A stretch of 64,000 nt of DNA, from positions 13,400,001-13,464,000 of the forward strand of contig JAWQUS010000032.1 in NCBI GenBank assembly GCA_036365455.1, read 5' to 3'. The stretch's first letter is position 1, and the number at the start of each line of letters is the position of its first letter. This DNA comes from Macrosoma leucophasiata (taxonomy: Eukaryota > Arthropoda > Insecta > Lepidoptera > Hedylidae). Both the position numbers and the translations under genes were made by a program. This document shows positions 9,901-18,956 of this stretch, in pieces. The notes below the pieces were generated by a model that did no database searches, was not told the DNA's origin, and saw only the letters and a program-made list of their open reading frames with translations.

Positions 9901-12114
9901 TGTGCTTTCGCTTTGTTCTTTTAGCACAGGATGATGCGGCAAAAAGAAAGCTGCATTCCCTGGTCGCTCACACCTCGATAGATGACCGAGAGTTTCATAC
10001 TCATTTATAAAGTTTACATACTGGGTCTTTACGTCAGGCTGTCTATGAAAACGTCGCTCTAACGATTCAAACCTTTTCTTTGATATATAATATGAATCGC
10101 CTAATTTTTCTGGATCAGTCTTCAACGGCAACGTGACGCAAAAACGACCATCATCGAGCCTACGAGTATTCTCAATAAAATGCCGCTCACACTCGATTTC
10201 CTCTTGAGACAGCACTGGCGTATGCGGAACTTCCTCAAGCTCCCAAAATTTATTTAATTGAGCTCGTATTTCTTGACTGAAATTACATACAATACTCGAT
10301 TTATTACTAATACTGTTGCTGTTACACATAACTGGACCAGATATTAGCCAGCCAAACATAGAATTTTGTATAATAGGTAAGTTAGGACCTAACTTTATTT
10401 GTTCAGAACATAAAATTTCCCAAAATACGTCAGCGCCTAGTAACAAATCAATTTTTGAAGGTATATGATAAGTACAATCCGCTAAAGTTAAATTTTTCGG
10501 CAAAATAATCTTTGATATATCAACCTTATGAGTTGGAAGCGAACTAGTTATGTCATTGATAACAAATACATTGACTGATGTGCTAAATGCGTTTGTCCGG
10601 GACTGTACTTGAATACGGCAACGCTGTAACGCTTCAAATGAGATACTGTTGATACCAGTAACGCAAACTGAGTTTACTTGTTCAGTTGGAATGCATAGTT
10701 TATCCTTTAATTCTTGACTGCAAAAGGATGATTGTGACCCGCAGTCAAGCAAACAGCGAGCCTCAACAAATTTCTTAGAATTAATACATGAAACCTTGAT
10801 TATTGCTGTAGATAATAAAACTTGATTTGACACGCAAGTTGATAATGAAATTGGACTTGAAACTAACTCTTTTTGTTCATTACTTGACTTATCAAAATGC
10901 AAAAGGGAATTATGTTTGCGTTTACATATTTTGCAAGCTGTAGCTCTACATTGTGGGGCTAAATGTCCGCTACGGAGGCAATTGATACAATGCCGTCGTT
11001 TTAAAATAGAATTCAATCTCTCCTCCGGTGACATTGCCAAAAATTGTTTACAATAATAAATTAAATGCTCACCTTTGCATATAAAACACATTGAATTGTT
11101 TTTATCATACTCATAGGTATTAGCAACGAACGATCTTTGTTGTTTGTTTAACTGTTTAACATGCAGAAGCTGCGGCTGATGCTGCGATTGCTGCTGCTCA
11201 TAAACCTTGCTACTTGACCCTGTAGCCTCAAGTACATCGGCCCTGTTTCGCAAGAATGTATAAAAATTATCTAACTTAGGTAACTCTGTTAAAGATCCTT
11301 TAAATTCTTCCCACTTAGCGCCTGTAATCCTATCCAACTTACTAGAAAATAAAAATATAATTAAAGTATCCCAGTTCTCAGTTTTTTCTCCGAGACTGGA
11401 TAAAGCCCTAAGGTGTTTAGCAATATGATCAACAAGTGTACGCAGAGAATATTCTCCAGTAATACTTGGTACGTCAAAAAGAGCCTTAAGGTGAGTAAAC
11501 ACAAGCTTACGTTTGTCATTATAGCGATCACACAAGAGGTTCCAAGCTACTTCATAATTTTGGCTAGAAATTTCTAAACTGGCTATCACAGCTGCCGCAG
11601 AACCGGTAAGTGCACCCTTCAAATATTGATACTTGTTTACACTTGCTATTAATTCATTGTTGTGAATCAACGAAGAAAAAGTATCATGAAATTCCAACCA
11701 ATTAGATACGTCACCTGAGAAATTAGGTATTTTAATTTGTGGTAACTTGACATTTGTATTCTGAACCGTTGCATTAGAAACTGAACTTTGTGTATCTACC
11801 TCTACGCTATTGTTATGATTTTCAAGAATATCATGAGTCTCAGCAATACACCCATAAAATCTATTCTCGCTGGACTCCCTTTCCACTTGATTTTCAGGGC
11901 TGTCATTCTTAATTTCTATGTTAGTTTGAATTAAATCGTATTCTTCGAAAAGTTTCTCTAATTTTTTTAACCTAGTTTTTGTTTCATGAACCTTAATTTT
12001 AGTTAAAATAGGTAATAATTTTAAGTCTTCTATGTATTTCTCAAAAGTTGTAAGCCTCCCTTTAATTGACGCCCTTTTGGCCTTTAAATCTCTTAAATCA
12101 TCTGTGCCAGTCAT
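6979..12114 (-). CDS. BEL/Pao Gag-Pol polyprotein, 1711 residues
   Basis: A single open frame encodes all functions needed to copy and insert the element. Visible in order: charged coiled-coil-like N-terminus (1-70); DUF1759-type Gag region (about 125-300); cysteine knuckles CFICKGEHLIYYC (343-355), CINCLRSGHLAPQC (376-389) and CKICKRKHNSLLH (394-406); aspartic protease active site LLDCGSQ (455-461); reverse transcriptase with FTGDIEKFYRQI (784-795) and YIDD (861-864); RNase H with FSDAS (1047-1051), E1093, D1123 and D1170; integrase H2C2 finger (H1349, H1354, C1384, C1387) and core D1419, D1485, E1533; and a DUF5641-type end with WPLGRI (1669-1674). Order and length fit a full-length BEL/Pao protein. 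The start at 12114 is the first ATG after the leader. No frameshift or internal stop is present, so the product may be active. Confidence 0.95.
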   Translation of the reverse strand: MTGTDDLRDLKAKRASIKGRLTTFEKYIEDLKLLPILTKIKVHETKTRLKKLEKLFEEYDLIQTNIEIKNDSPENQVERESSENRFYGCIAETHDILENHNNSVEVDTQSSVSNATVQNTNVKLPQIKIPNFSGDVSNWLEFHDTFSSLIHNNELIASVNKYQYLKGALTGSAAAVIASLEISSQNYEVAWNLLCDRYNDKRKLVFTHLKALFDVPSITGEYSLRTLVDHIAKHLRALSSLGEKTENWDTLIIFLFSSKLDRITGAKWEEFKGSLTELPKLDNFYTFLRNRADVLEATGSSSKVYEQQQSQHQPQLLHVKQLNKQQRSFVANTYEYDKNNSMCFICKGEHLIYYCKQFLAMSPEERLNSILKRRHCINCLRSGHLAPQCRATACKICKRKHNSLLHFDKSSNEQKELVSSPISLSTCVSNQVLLSTAIIKVSCINSKKFVEARCLLDCGSQSSFCSQELKDKLCIPTEQVNSVCVTGINSISFEALQRCRIQVQSRTNAFSTSVNVFVINDITSSLPTHKVDISKIILPKNLTLADCTYHIPSKIDLLLGADVFWEILCSEQIKLGPNLPIIQNSMFGWLISGPVMCNSNSISNKSSIVCNFSQEIRAQLNKFWELEEVPHTPVLSQEEIECERHFIENTRRLDDGRFCVTLPLKTDPEKLGDSYYISKKRFESLERRFHRQPDVKTQYVNFINEYETLGHLSRCERPGNAAFFLPHHPVLKEQSESTKCRVVFDGSCKTSSGLSLNDILMVGPTLQDDIFSILIRLRQHAYIFTGDIEKFYRQILIEPKQRHLQTILWRENEGECLKYLQLNTVTYGTSSAPYLSTRCVVQLAIECKDPLISDIIRHDLYIDDLITGYSNEDEQCNIYKRVTAQLASAGFNLRKIKSNSSSLLNLISENSKNCNLQENLKLSMVTNTLGIEWDPNLDSIIIAVFSTAIISSKLLTQQCNNIITKRIVLSVSSSIFDPLGLLSVCVIMCKIILQKLWFEQIGWDDQIPQDILEKWQKVINNLKSIERLAIPRQAICSNFVKVELHIFSDASMSAYAACVYARSVDNLGHITVRLLCAKTKVAPLKTSTIPRLELCGAVLAARLYKKVINSLRCSLDCQYFWCDSNVVLGWLNTPPHKLSTFVSHRIAEINELCSNNCVWLYIPSSLNPADLASRGVNPEEVTNLSLWWEGPAYLQAEQADWPPQPFADSQAVLPEVKVHFSNVDAVQKAFIDFKRYSKFVKLRRIFAYVIRFVENCRSSVKKIGPLTVEELDSSESKLALLAQHESFSHYNNNFNKLPALYNLTPYVDKIGLIRVGGRIQNSNYEFDKKHPILLDGKHHYTHLIMKYYHIRLMHAGPQLLLSTVKELYWPINGRNLAKRVCNQCVICRRMKGAVVKQIMGNLPQERLTPGFPFEITGTDYAGPFLILNRRGRGANLTKCYLCVFICFKVKAVHLELVSDLTTEAFVLALRRFMSRRGKPREIFCDNGTNFVGANREIAALVKQCSESVSDLANEGIKFKFSPVYAPNFGGLYEAAVKSAKFHLKRVVGSAHFTFEELTTLFCQIEAILNSRPLMPMSSDPSDLTPLTPGHFLIGRSLTSLPTPDLQTANPSRLHRYALIEQARQHMWSRWSREYICELQQKAKWQKRLPDIEPNQLVLIKDECSPPMKWPLGRITEVYKGSDGVSRVADIKTSKGIIRRAINRICPLVDCY

Positions 12115-12381
12115 TTTAATGAAGATAAGATAACAATATAAATACCTTTACTTGAAGCAAACCTCTTAAAAGCAGCTGTGATGTTGAAAAGCGTTGATAT
12201 ATTTATATAGTTGATCCTATGCGGCAGGTAGGTATTTAATGCGCATGCATCAATTCCTGGAATTGATACGAAATACAAATAAATCTCACTTGAAATAATA
12301 GGCAATGAAGCAAAAATTGGTATGAAAAATAAAGTTGCTGTAGTGGGAAGGTATTTAATGCGCATGCATTGCATTGCACGT
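12115..12381 (-). other. Untranslated leader of the BEL/Pao element
   Basis: This stretch lies between the primer site and the ATG. It holds two similar direct segments around GGTATTTAATGCGCATGCAT (at about 12230 and 12348), a duplication of unknown role. Packaging signals often sit in this region, but none can be named here. Confidence 0.5.
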
Positions 12382-12399
12382 ATCACGTCGGGGTCACCA
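12382..12399 (-). other. Primer binding site, tRNA-Trp
   Basis: The element strand reads TGGTGACCCCGACGTGAT, an exact 18-nt complement of the 3' end of a canonical eukaryotic tRNA-Trp including CCA (recalled tRNA sequence). It lies 4 nt inside the 5' LTR, as expected for minus-strand priming. Confidence 0.85.
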
Positions 12400-12403
12400 A
12401 AAA

Positions 12404-12618
12404 TATTGCGGATCTTCAAAATAATGTAGTCTTGAACTTGGTAAAATAATATATTTTCTTGAGAATAAAAAGTACATAGATATTGATAGATTGTTTAAAT
12501 ATAGTAATAACACGTCCGTTGCCATGGCGATTGGAAAAGAGAATGCGGAGCCCCCCTTCGCGCCCCGCCACCTCTCCGCCGAGTCGTCTATTGCATAGAT
12601 AGTGTTGTTCCTCGAACA
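12404..12618 (-). repeat. 5' LTR of the BEL/Pao element
   Basis: This is the 215-bp partner of 6696-6910. On the element strand it starts TGTTCGAGG, and its inner end reads GCAATA where the other copy reads GCAACA. The promoter of the element should lie here; no TATA box was assigned with confidence. Confidence 0.92.
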
Positions 12619-12623
12619 GACAG

Positions 12624-13470
12624 ATTTCCCTCCGCATACGTCCAATTGTCTCACACAGGATGTGATGGCAGGTTGCGAGCCACCGCCTGGTTTCGAACAT
12701 CCTGATGCCACGTGACCCTCAGCACCAAACTTCAAGCATGTCAGGGAAGGTTTTGTCGTAACCACGGCCATGTGGTCGGAATTTAAAATATCTCGAAGCT
12801 GTTTGTTGCTCTTCATACAAACGACTAAAACATTAAAAACATCTATCACCAAATTTTCCGTATAGTATAACATTTTATAGGAGAAAAAATTAACCTAGGA
12901 CCCTTATTGTCTTGCAGAGTATGAGACTTCATATTTTCTCGATAACATCACTTTACGATTCGAAAATAGCATATGTTCAAGTTTAATTTGAATGTGGGTA
13001 CTTATTTCTCAATAAAAAAATATGTCGTCGCAGCCGGTCTCCTCTTTATCAATATTACACAATAAGACACTAGACTTGACAATAGGCTTGCATAAGCAAA
13101 GTCTTTTCACCATCTTGCAGTTTACCAGAAAAAAAAATAATTAAAATAGTCACCACGCATGTTTCTTAGGTGTCAAAACGAGAGAAAATTAAATTCAGCC
13201 CATTAGGAAAAGCAATGTGGGAAAACCCTGTCGCGACCGATCTAACTTTACTAAATATAAGAATAAGTTGACTCCCCTGTTTTTTTTTCGATCCGATACG
13301 CCGATGTCCGCAGGTGCTAGTCAGGCTCGAGCCTCCGTCTCTGCGTTATTCGGTTGAAATTTGGGCAACGTAATCCGTGTACCCAGCGGATCACGGATTG
13401 TGCAGCGCCTCCACAAGCAACTGCATGCTATTTTGTTGCGCCTCTAACAAAACGCGCGCGCCATCATTAA
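12624..13470 (-). pseudogene. Gag remnant of the outer gypsy element
   Basis: Minus-strand pieces include a start MKVNDGARVLLEAQQ (about 13475-13430) and, after a frameshift, LPKFQPNNAETEARA, resembling the conserved opening of gypsy Gag capsids. A knuckle CLKFGAEGHVASGC follows at about 12700-12745, where phenylalanine replaces the second cysteine of a CCHC finger. The segment then runs into the Pao insertion at 12619. Stops, frameshifts and the lost cysteine make it inactive. Confidence 0.7.
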
Positions 13471-13506
13471 CTTTCATTGATCTACCCACGTTTTGTGCCT
13501 GCACCG

Positions 13507-13519
13507 ATCCCACTTCTGA
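13507..13519 (-). other. Probable primer site of the outer gypsy element, tRNA-Leu, offset
   Basis: Directly inside the 5' LTR the element strand reads TCAGAAGTGGGAT. This complements ATCCCACTTCTGA of a tRNA-Leu 3' region, but starts about 5 nt in from the CCA end (recalled tRNA sequence). Offset tRNA-Leu sites have been described for some insect gypsy elements (mdg3-like, from memory). This fits the minus-strand orientation. Confidence 0.6.
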
Positions 13520-14060
13520 TGTCGGAGAAAGAACGTTTATCTCGACATCATCATTAGTGGTTATGTGTTTAGTGGGCGTCTTGAGGGTTAAATGCTATCA
13601 CAAAACAATAAGTCACTATTATCAGTCAGATTTAATCACTTTAACAGAATATCACTGCTTAACTTCAAAACTACTTGATATGCTTACACTCAAAACTCTT
13701 TGATATAATTACACTTTTAAACTTTTAAGTACAACGAGCAGCGGGTTCGCGACACCGATCTTACTTCGCCAATCAAATAGTACTCCACTGTCCAACCAAA
13801 GAATGATCCACCTCGATCAACAACGACACATTTTATAACCTCCGTTAACGGCGATCTGTCAGATGGCGCCTCGACCCCGCTCGAGGCCTACCCTCAACTC
13901 GGTAATGTACTTTTATAATACAATTACTCTTTAAATGAAATAATGATTTTAAACGATAACAAAATCTAACAAATCAAATTAACTTAAAATAATATTTTTA
14001 GCAAGGTATTTCTATAGCCTAGTACTTTACAGAACCAACAATAAACTTCTTGCTCCGACA
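13520..14060 (-). repeat. 5' LTR of the outer gypsy-type element
   Basis: This 541-bp copy appears identical by eye to 3220-3760. It is followed by TATT, matching the duplication left of the other LTR. Confidence 0.9.
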
Positions 14061-14064
14061 TATT

Positions 14065-14690
14065 TAACATTTTCATTTTAAAAACATTTTTCTTTACGCC
14101 ATTAAAAATGCGCGCGTGAGAACAATCTACTGTAAAATTATCAACGGGTACTTTGAAACTTCGTTACGGCGTTGCGTCTCTCTTTTTATAACTTTTTAAT
14201 AATAACTGAAAGTCAGTGCCTCTTGCTCGAATTTTAATGAAGGCTCTTTCACAATGGGTCGTTTGACAGTTTCCAAAACAAAAGGACTATGAGTATTTTA
14301 TACGCGGTACAAATGAATTTGAGAACTGTGAACGAAATATTGGTTTAATGATGAGAATTACAAGTAAATAATTGAGATGAATATCAGTTTTAAACAATCT
14401 TTTGTCTTTTAATGGGTTCCATTTATCCAAACGGGATCTTATTAGACTCCGCTGCCCGTCTGTCTGTCTTTCACCCAGCTCTATCAAAAAAGACTGATAC
14501 AAAAAACAAACAATAAACGTTATTTTTTGCTATTTTTATAGATAATGTACGGAATTCTTGGTTCCGTTCCGACTCTCACTAGGCCGGTTTTTAAGACTAC
14601 GGGTATCCATCTAGATTTTGGAAGTGCTCCCTCTAGGAGGTGGAGGACAATAAAGACATGGCCATGAAATTATTTCCTGATCTGTCGTAC
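14065..14690. other. AT-rich spacer
   Basis: No repeat family, structure or credible frame was recognised between the gypsy LTR and the RT fragment. The 71-codon minus-strand frame here has no domain I can name. Confidence 0.4.
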
Positions 14691-14699
14691 AAGCTGATA

Positions 14700-15235
14700 C
14701 TGATTACATAATATTACTTGTCATACGACCGGGTCTGGCACAGGGCACTTCTCGCGAAACTTCCATCCTACGGTCTTCCCGAGAGGCTATGCAATTGGAC
14801 AGCCACCTTTCTGTCTGAGCGTTATATACAGGTCTTAGTTGACGGTCAGCGCTCAGACATACTACCTATCAACGCTGGTGTTATGCAAGGCTCTGTGCTA
14901 TCTCCCACGCTTTTTCTTCAGCATATCAATGAAATGTTGGAGCAAAACTCCAATTTTCACTGCTATGCCGATGACAATACGGGAAACAAATGCCTCTCTC
15001 GGACACTTATGGAGGAAAGCAGGATTAGACTTGTGTCTGAAATCGAGCACTCTCGGGTCGAGCACACTCACATCGGGTCTCGGATTGGAGTCGACTTAAT
15101 TTAGTGCAGTTCAACCCCTCAAAGACACAAGTTGCGTTCACTTCGTAGCGAGCCCATAACAGATTCACAATTCTCATGGTTCAGATGAAATTCTTAAGGA
15201 CATTGAACAAACACTCAATGTGAGTGAACCTTAAA
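14700..15235 (+). pseudogene. Non-LTR retrotransposon reverse transcriptase fragment
   Basis: The plus-strand translation contains YDRVWHRALLAKLPSYGLPE, INAGVMQGSVLSPTLF and HCYADDN. These correspond to RT motifs 3 to 5, including the YADD catalytic box. Continuing past a stop near 15104, a QFNPSKTQVAF-like text appears in another frame, which is the block after YADD. The M in GVMQGS (usually P) and the stops show decay. Both ends of the LINE are missing. The text is jockey/CR1-like. Confidence 0.8.
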
Positions 15236-15690
15236 AAATTGATGAGGCATCATAAAATCTTCGTGAAGAAAATTTAATAAAAAAGTTATCTATAAAGTAA
15301 AATGGAAAGTAATTACTGTAGAACTTCTAATTATTTTTTCAGGGTACAGTATCAAACGTTTGCTGAATTTACTTAAAGTTAACCTATCAGAAAGTGACTG
15401 GTAGTATCAAAGAAATACGAATAATACGAGAGAAGAAATCCTAAGAGTCATTGTCATTTTCGCCACGTTGGTGACTCCAGCACCATCAATTCGACTTAAC
15501 TGTCAAATCTTGGCTCATACACAAATGTAAGGCGTTCATCACAAACTCATGCCAGCGTAATTCAATTCCATCAGGTAATTGATTCTTTAAGCTGCAGTTG
15601 GACCGATATCGTAAACATCGAACAATTAGGAATCAATGGTCATATATTTCTCGTGACCTGATTAAATCCTTATCAAAGTAAGGACTTTAA
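15236..15690. other. Spacer, nothing recognised
   Basis: No frame or repeat with a recognised relative in the window was seen. Confidence 0.35.
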
Positions 15691-15755
15691 ATTATTTTTC
15701 ACAATAGCACATGCTAGTGAAATATATATTTAAAAGAAAAATGGAAAGAAAAATT
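15690..15755 (-). repeat. T1 tail fragment
   Basis: The stretch CACATGCTAGTGAAATATATAT...AAAGAAAAATGGAAAGAAAAA matches the T1 tail at 675-735, 40420-40480 and 55036-55108. The tRNA-like head is absent. Confidence 0.65.
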
Positions 15756-16129
15756 AAAAACTTTAGTTATCTTCAGCATTTTATGCACATTATTACAAAA
15801 CGCCATATAATTAAAATTGATATCTTACGAGTTGTCGCAAAAAATAGCGTCCACGAAAATAAATTTAATCACAACTCCCACCGAGACTTGCTAAATACAT
15901 ATTGTTATGTATAATTTTTTGTAAGGCAATGTTTTTATCAGCTTGTATGCCTATACATAGGTATATACGTCCTTTTAGATAATATTATTAATGTAGTTTA
16001 AGCCCGAAACGATATTATGATTAATGGCTATAAATACGAAAATGAAACCGCCGATTCTAACTAACTCCAAAGTATAATTAATCAACCCTTACTATTCCTA
16101 TCACGTAACGGTTCTAAATAGATACAACC

Positions 16130-16176
16130 CTAATGAATGAATATTGATGTTCTGTTCATCAATATTCATTCATTAG
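16130..16176. repeat. Perfect 20-bp hairpin
   Basis: Arms 16130-16149 and 16157-16176 are perfect inverted copies around the 7-nt loop TTCTGTT. The arms start CTAATGAATG. No TSD is visible. It could be a small MITE remnant or a local fold-back. Confidence 0.8.
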
Positions 16177-16350
16177 AAAGGTTATTATTAACTTTGTTAT
16201 GTATTTGTTATGTTTAGGATGAGCTATGTGAATATTTCCATCTTTTGCTATCTAAACATAACAATTAAAACAGTTCGTGTCCATGTTATTTTGTATCGAG
16301 ATTAAAGGCGACACATACTGTGGTATAGGTAAAGTATGTACTCGTAATAT

Positions 16351-16505
16351 TTTTTTTATGTAATGAAAGTGGCAAACAAGCGTGCAGTTCACATTGATGT
16401 TAAGTGATGACTGCAGCATAGTCACCCACACAAAGACCAGAGGTCAACGTGTGGCAACGCACCTACGCGTTGCCACACCTGAGACCTTAGATATTATGAT
16501 CTGTA
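16351..16505 (-). repeat. SINE family A, copy 2
   Basis: A poly(T) start, then TAATGAAAGTGGCAAACAAGC, CAGTTCACATTGATG and GTGATGACTGCAG mark a minus-strand, 5'-truncated copy. A short palindromic GTGGCAACGCACC...GCGTTGCCAC lies in its middle. Confidence 0.8.
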
Positions 16506-16639
16506 AGAGTTATGACGGGACCAAACATATTTATAACTACATTCTTTTTCATCAATTTCCTTATTGGTCAAGATTCGTTAAGAACACGCCAACACTGGAA
16601 ATCTAGTGAACCAGTGAAAGTTTCACTGGTGTTAGCCCT

Positions 16640-16930
16640 TTTTGAAAAGTCATGTCCAATATAAACAGTCGGTCATCGCTGGAATACTGCTCTCATGTGT
16701 CGGCCGAGCCCCCAAATACCAGCTTGGTCCACTTCTTGGGTTCTTCAAAAATGGAATCAATTCTTCTGGGCTGGCAGCGCGTTCGCAACTTCCCTGGTGT
16801 TGCAAATGTTCAGAGGCGACGGTGACCACTTTCCATCAGGTGGCCTGTCGGCTTGTCTGTCAATCTAATGACATAAAAAATGAAATAATAAACATGACAC
16901 TCAAAATCTTCTGTCTATCTCTTTAGATCA
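16640..16930 (+). pseudogene. LINE 3' end fragment (RT C-terminus)
   Basis: The plus-strand translation holds GRAPKYQL and GFFKNGINS, followed by the 3' block CTGGTGTTGCAAATGTTCA and CTTTCCATCAGGTGGCC. The same 3' block occurs at 21265-21395. This pattern ends several Lepidoptera-type jockey-superfamily LINEs. Upstream RT sequence is lacking. Confidence 0.6.
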
Positions 16931-17276
16931 ACTTCCCCAGTTCTCAAACACTTCAAAATCGATATCTCTGGCTAAAATCATCACGCTGCAACTTCCGATA
17001 AAATTTCCAACTCCAGTTTTCTGGTTCGCTCGCTTGATAACTGGCACTCATAAAGTTTATACGAGTTACATTGGTCCTTTTTTCCGTGTCGTGTTTCAGA
17101 GTTTGCTTCGTTTTATTTAAAACTTTCAGTTGCTTTTTTAATCGAAGGAACTGCGTTATCTCACAGCCGATAAATAACCATTGCAGTTATATAGAAGTGT
17201 AACTCTTATACAAAACACTATAAAAAAGTAGCAAAACGGCTCGTTGCTATGGGCTTAACATTGACAGTTACCACTT

Positions 17277-17687
17277 TTTTTTTTTTTGTTATGGCATCGC
17301 TATTACGCATATTGCCAGTGTCATGTAAAACGATATTCCGTATTTATTTAAGCAGCGTAAAAGTTAGTATAAATAGTCATCAAGTATTATATGTAAGTAT
17401 TAAGTGTATAAGTTATCAAGTATAATATGTCAGTCAAGTGAGTTACAATCAAGTTATTCGAGTAAAGCGATGGCTACTTTACCAGAACATTTACAATTAA
17501 GTTTTGGAGGCAACCTGAAAGGTCGTGTTTTCGCACTGTTATTCTATTTCACTATACACGGGCACTGTAATAAACTTATATCAAACAAAATGCCACCAAC
17601 TTTATTCAATATAACTTAAAAATACACCAAGAAAATGAAATAAAATAAGAGCACCATACGCCTCTTTCAAGGTTCCCGTAAAACTCC
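17277..17687 (-). mobile_element. Unidentified poly(A)-tailed retroposon P, copy 1
   Basis: A 411-bp element with a poly(T) left end (poly(A) on the minus strand) is flanked by 12-bp TSDs, CAGTTACCACTT, at 17265-17276 and 17688-17699. On the minus strand it begins near GGGAGTTTTACGGGAACC. It contains no long frame, no tRNA-like box and no RT. Copy 2 lies at 30939-31358. Confidence 0.8.
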
Positions 17688-17781
17688 CAGTTACCACTTA
17701 TACTAGTAATCTTAATTGTATGACCAATAAGGCCCTTAGCAACGAAATATAAACAACTTTTGACAAATAACTCTACTTTTA

Positions 17782-17931
17782 GCCTGGGTTGCACCACGAT
17801 ATTTGTCAAAATTAAAGTTATTGTAACATTTCACATCCTTCTCTAACTTAAAGAAATCTGTTAAAGTTAGAGAGGGATGTGAAATGTTACAATAACTTTA
17901 ACTTTCACAAATATCGTGGTGCAACCCAGGC
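17782..17931. mobile_element. 150-bp near-perfect palindromic MITE
   Basis: Two arms of about 68 bp starting GCCTGGGTTGCACCAC are inverted copies with three mismatches by eye around a loop of about 14 nt. It is flanked by TTA at 17779-17781 and 17932-17934. A 3-bp TTA duplication suggests a PIF/Harbinger-type transposase. Transcribed, it would form a long hairpin. Confidence 0.85.
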
Positions 17932-17939
17932 TTAGGTAT

Positions 17940-18840
17940 GTAATTGTCTAACTTGTGGTGCTACTATTTGTGTTTGATTAGGTACACTTCTATTGAATTA
18001 CTCATTCGTAGCGCAAGTAGAATCTCGTTTTTAGTTAACCTTGAAAATTTTAACATCAAATTTGCCTCTATTAAATTATTAACCTAACTCTACTTTCTAT
18101 GATTATAATCAACGCAAACTCTATGGGCGATCACTATTCCATTATGAAAAAATAGTCACTTTCAGACAGTCATTTATTTAAATACAAGTTCCTAGTCGTA
18201 ACTAGATGCAAATAAAGTTTTCAATCTCGCATCACAAATTCAAATAAATAATTTGCTCTGTTGGTACACAGAGCGCAGATATTTGATATCTAGCTAAAAT
18301 CTACCCGAGTACACTGGAGCGTTACCGCATTCACATTAGATTGCTTCTGCTGATACTGACGAAACTATTTCCTGCTTTCAATGTTCACTCCTAGTGTAAA
18401 AGCGTTTGTATTTCCTTTTACTAACAGAATACGGTACGTCAGTGATGAGATATTAATTATGAATAGCTTAAAATGTTTGTCTTCAACCGTAATTGGATGC
18501 CGTAAATTTTATGCCGAAATTTCTACCACTATTCGTGTCTATTTCATATCCTATTTCAGCCTCATTCGAGATTGAAGTTTTTTAGTATATTAGGATCTGC
18601 AATTTATTCAACATCTTATCACTAGACATTTACATACAAAGGAATTAATCTCGCATTACTACATGCTCATCTAAGTAATTGGTTCTTTGTATCAAGATAT
18701 TCAATATTTCAAGATATTCAAGATTTCCAGGCAAAACCTCACGGAATCTGAACCGCTACCGCATTCACATTGAATTGCTTGTGCTGATAGTGTTGAAACT
18801 ATTTCTTGCTTTAACGTAAACTAGTAACGTAACGCTGACG
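17940..18840. other. AT-rich spacer
   Basis: Segments at about 18300-18380 and 18750-18810 share GAGCGTTACCGCATTCACATT/AACCGCTACCGCATTCACATT-like text and a GCTTGTGCTGATA-type follow-on. This indicates a local duplication of unknown kind. No frame was recognised. Confidence 0.4.
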
Positions 18841-18956
18841 CTTATATTCATAAAGGGGTAGGCAAAGACAAATGCATGCATATGAGCATACTTTCAAACA
18901 GTCACGATTCGCCGCGTACGTTTTGTCCCATGGGACAGGTGGCGAGCCTTTTTAAT

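Larger units (their letters stand above)
6691..12623 (-). mobile_element. Apparently intact BEL/Pao LTR retrotransposon (TSDs included)
   Basis: The element proper is 6696-12618 on the minus strand. It has 215-bp LTRs and a perfect 5-bp duplication GACAG at 6691-6695 and 12619-12623. It carries a tRNA-Trp primer site 4 nt inside the 5' LTR, one 1711-residue open frame, and a purine-rich tract at the 3' LTR. No env-like frame is present. It sits in the gag region of the older gypsy-type element. LTR near-identity and the uninterrupted polyprotein point to recent insertion. Confidence 0.93.
3216..14064 (-). mobile_element. Decayed gypsy-type LTR retrotransposon (outer element, TSDs included)
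   Basis: Two direct 541-bp LTRs (3220-3760 and 13520-14060) begin TGTCGGAG, end CTCCGACA and are flanked outside by the 4-bp duplication TATT (3216-3219, 14061-14064). TATT lies left of one copy and right of the other, so they are the two ends of one element rather than two solo LTRs. Minus-strand internal remnants are, in order, a primer site, gag with a mutated knuckle, and an integrase C-terminus. Protease, RT and RNase H were not found. A BEL/Pao element (6696-12618) lies inside. Without it the interior is about 3.8 kb. Confidence 0.85.

Noticed and set aside
6979..12114. Envelope gene making the Pao element retrovirus-like
   Set aside because: The single frame ends in the integrase/DUF5641 region, and only the PPT and LTR follow; there is no room for an additional gene.
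12394..12873. 159-codon minus-strand frame as one gene
   Set aside because: It fuses the decayed gypsy gag knuckle to Pao LTR sequence across the insertion point at 12618.
3220..14060. Two independent solo LTRs or a plain segmental duplication
   Set aside because: TATT lies only on the outer sides, the ends are TG/CA-type with inverted octamers, and gag and integrase remnants lie between in matching orientation.
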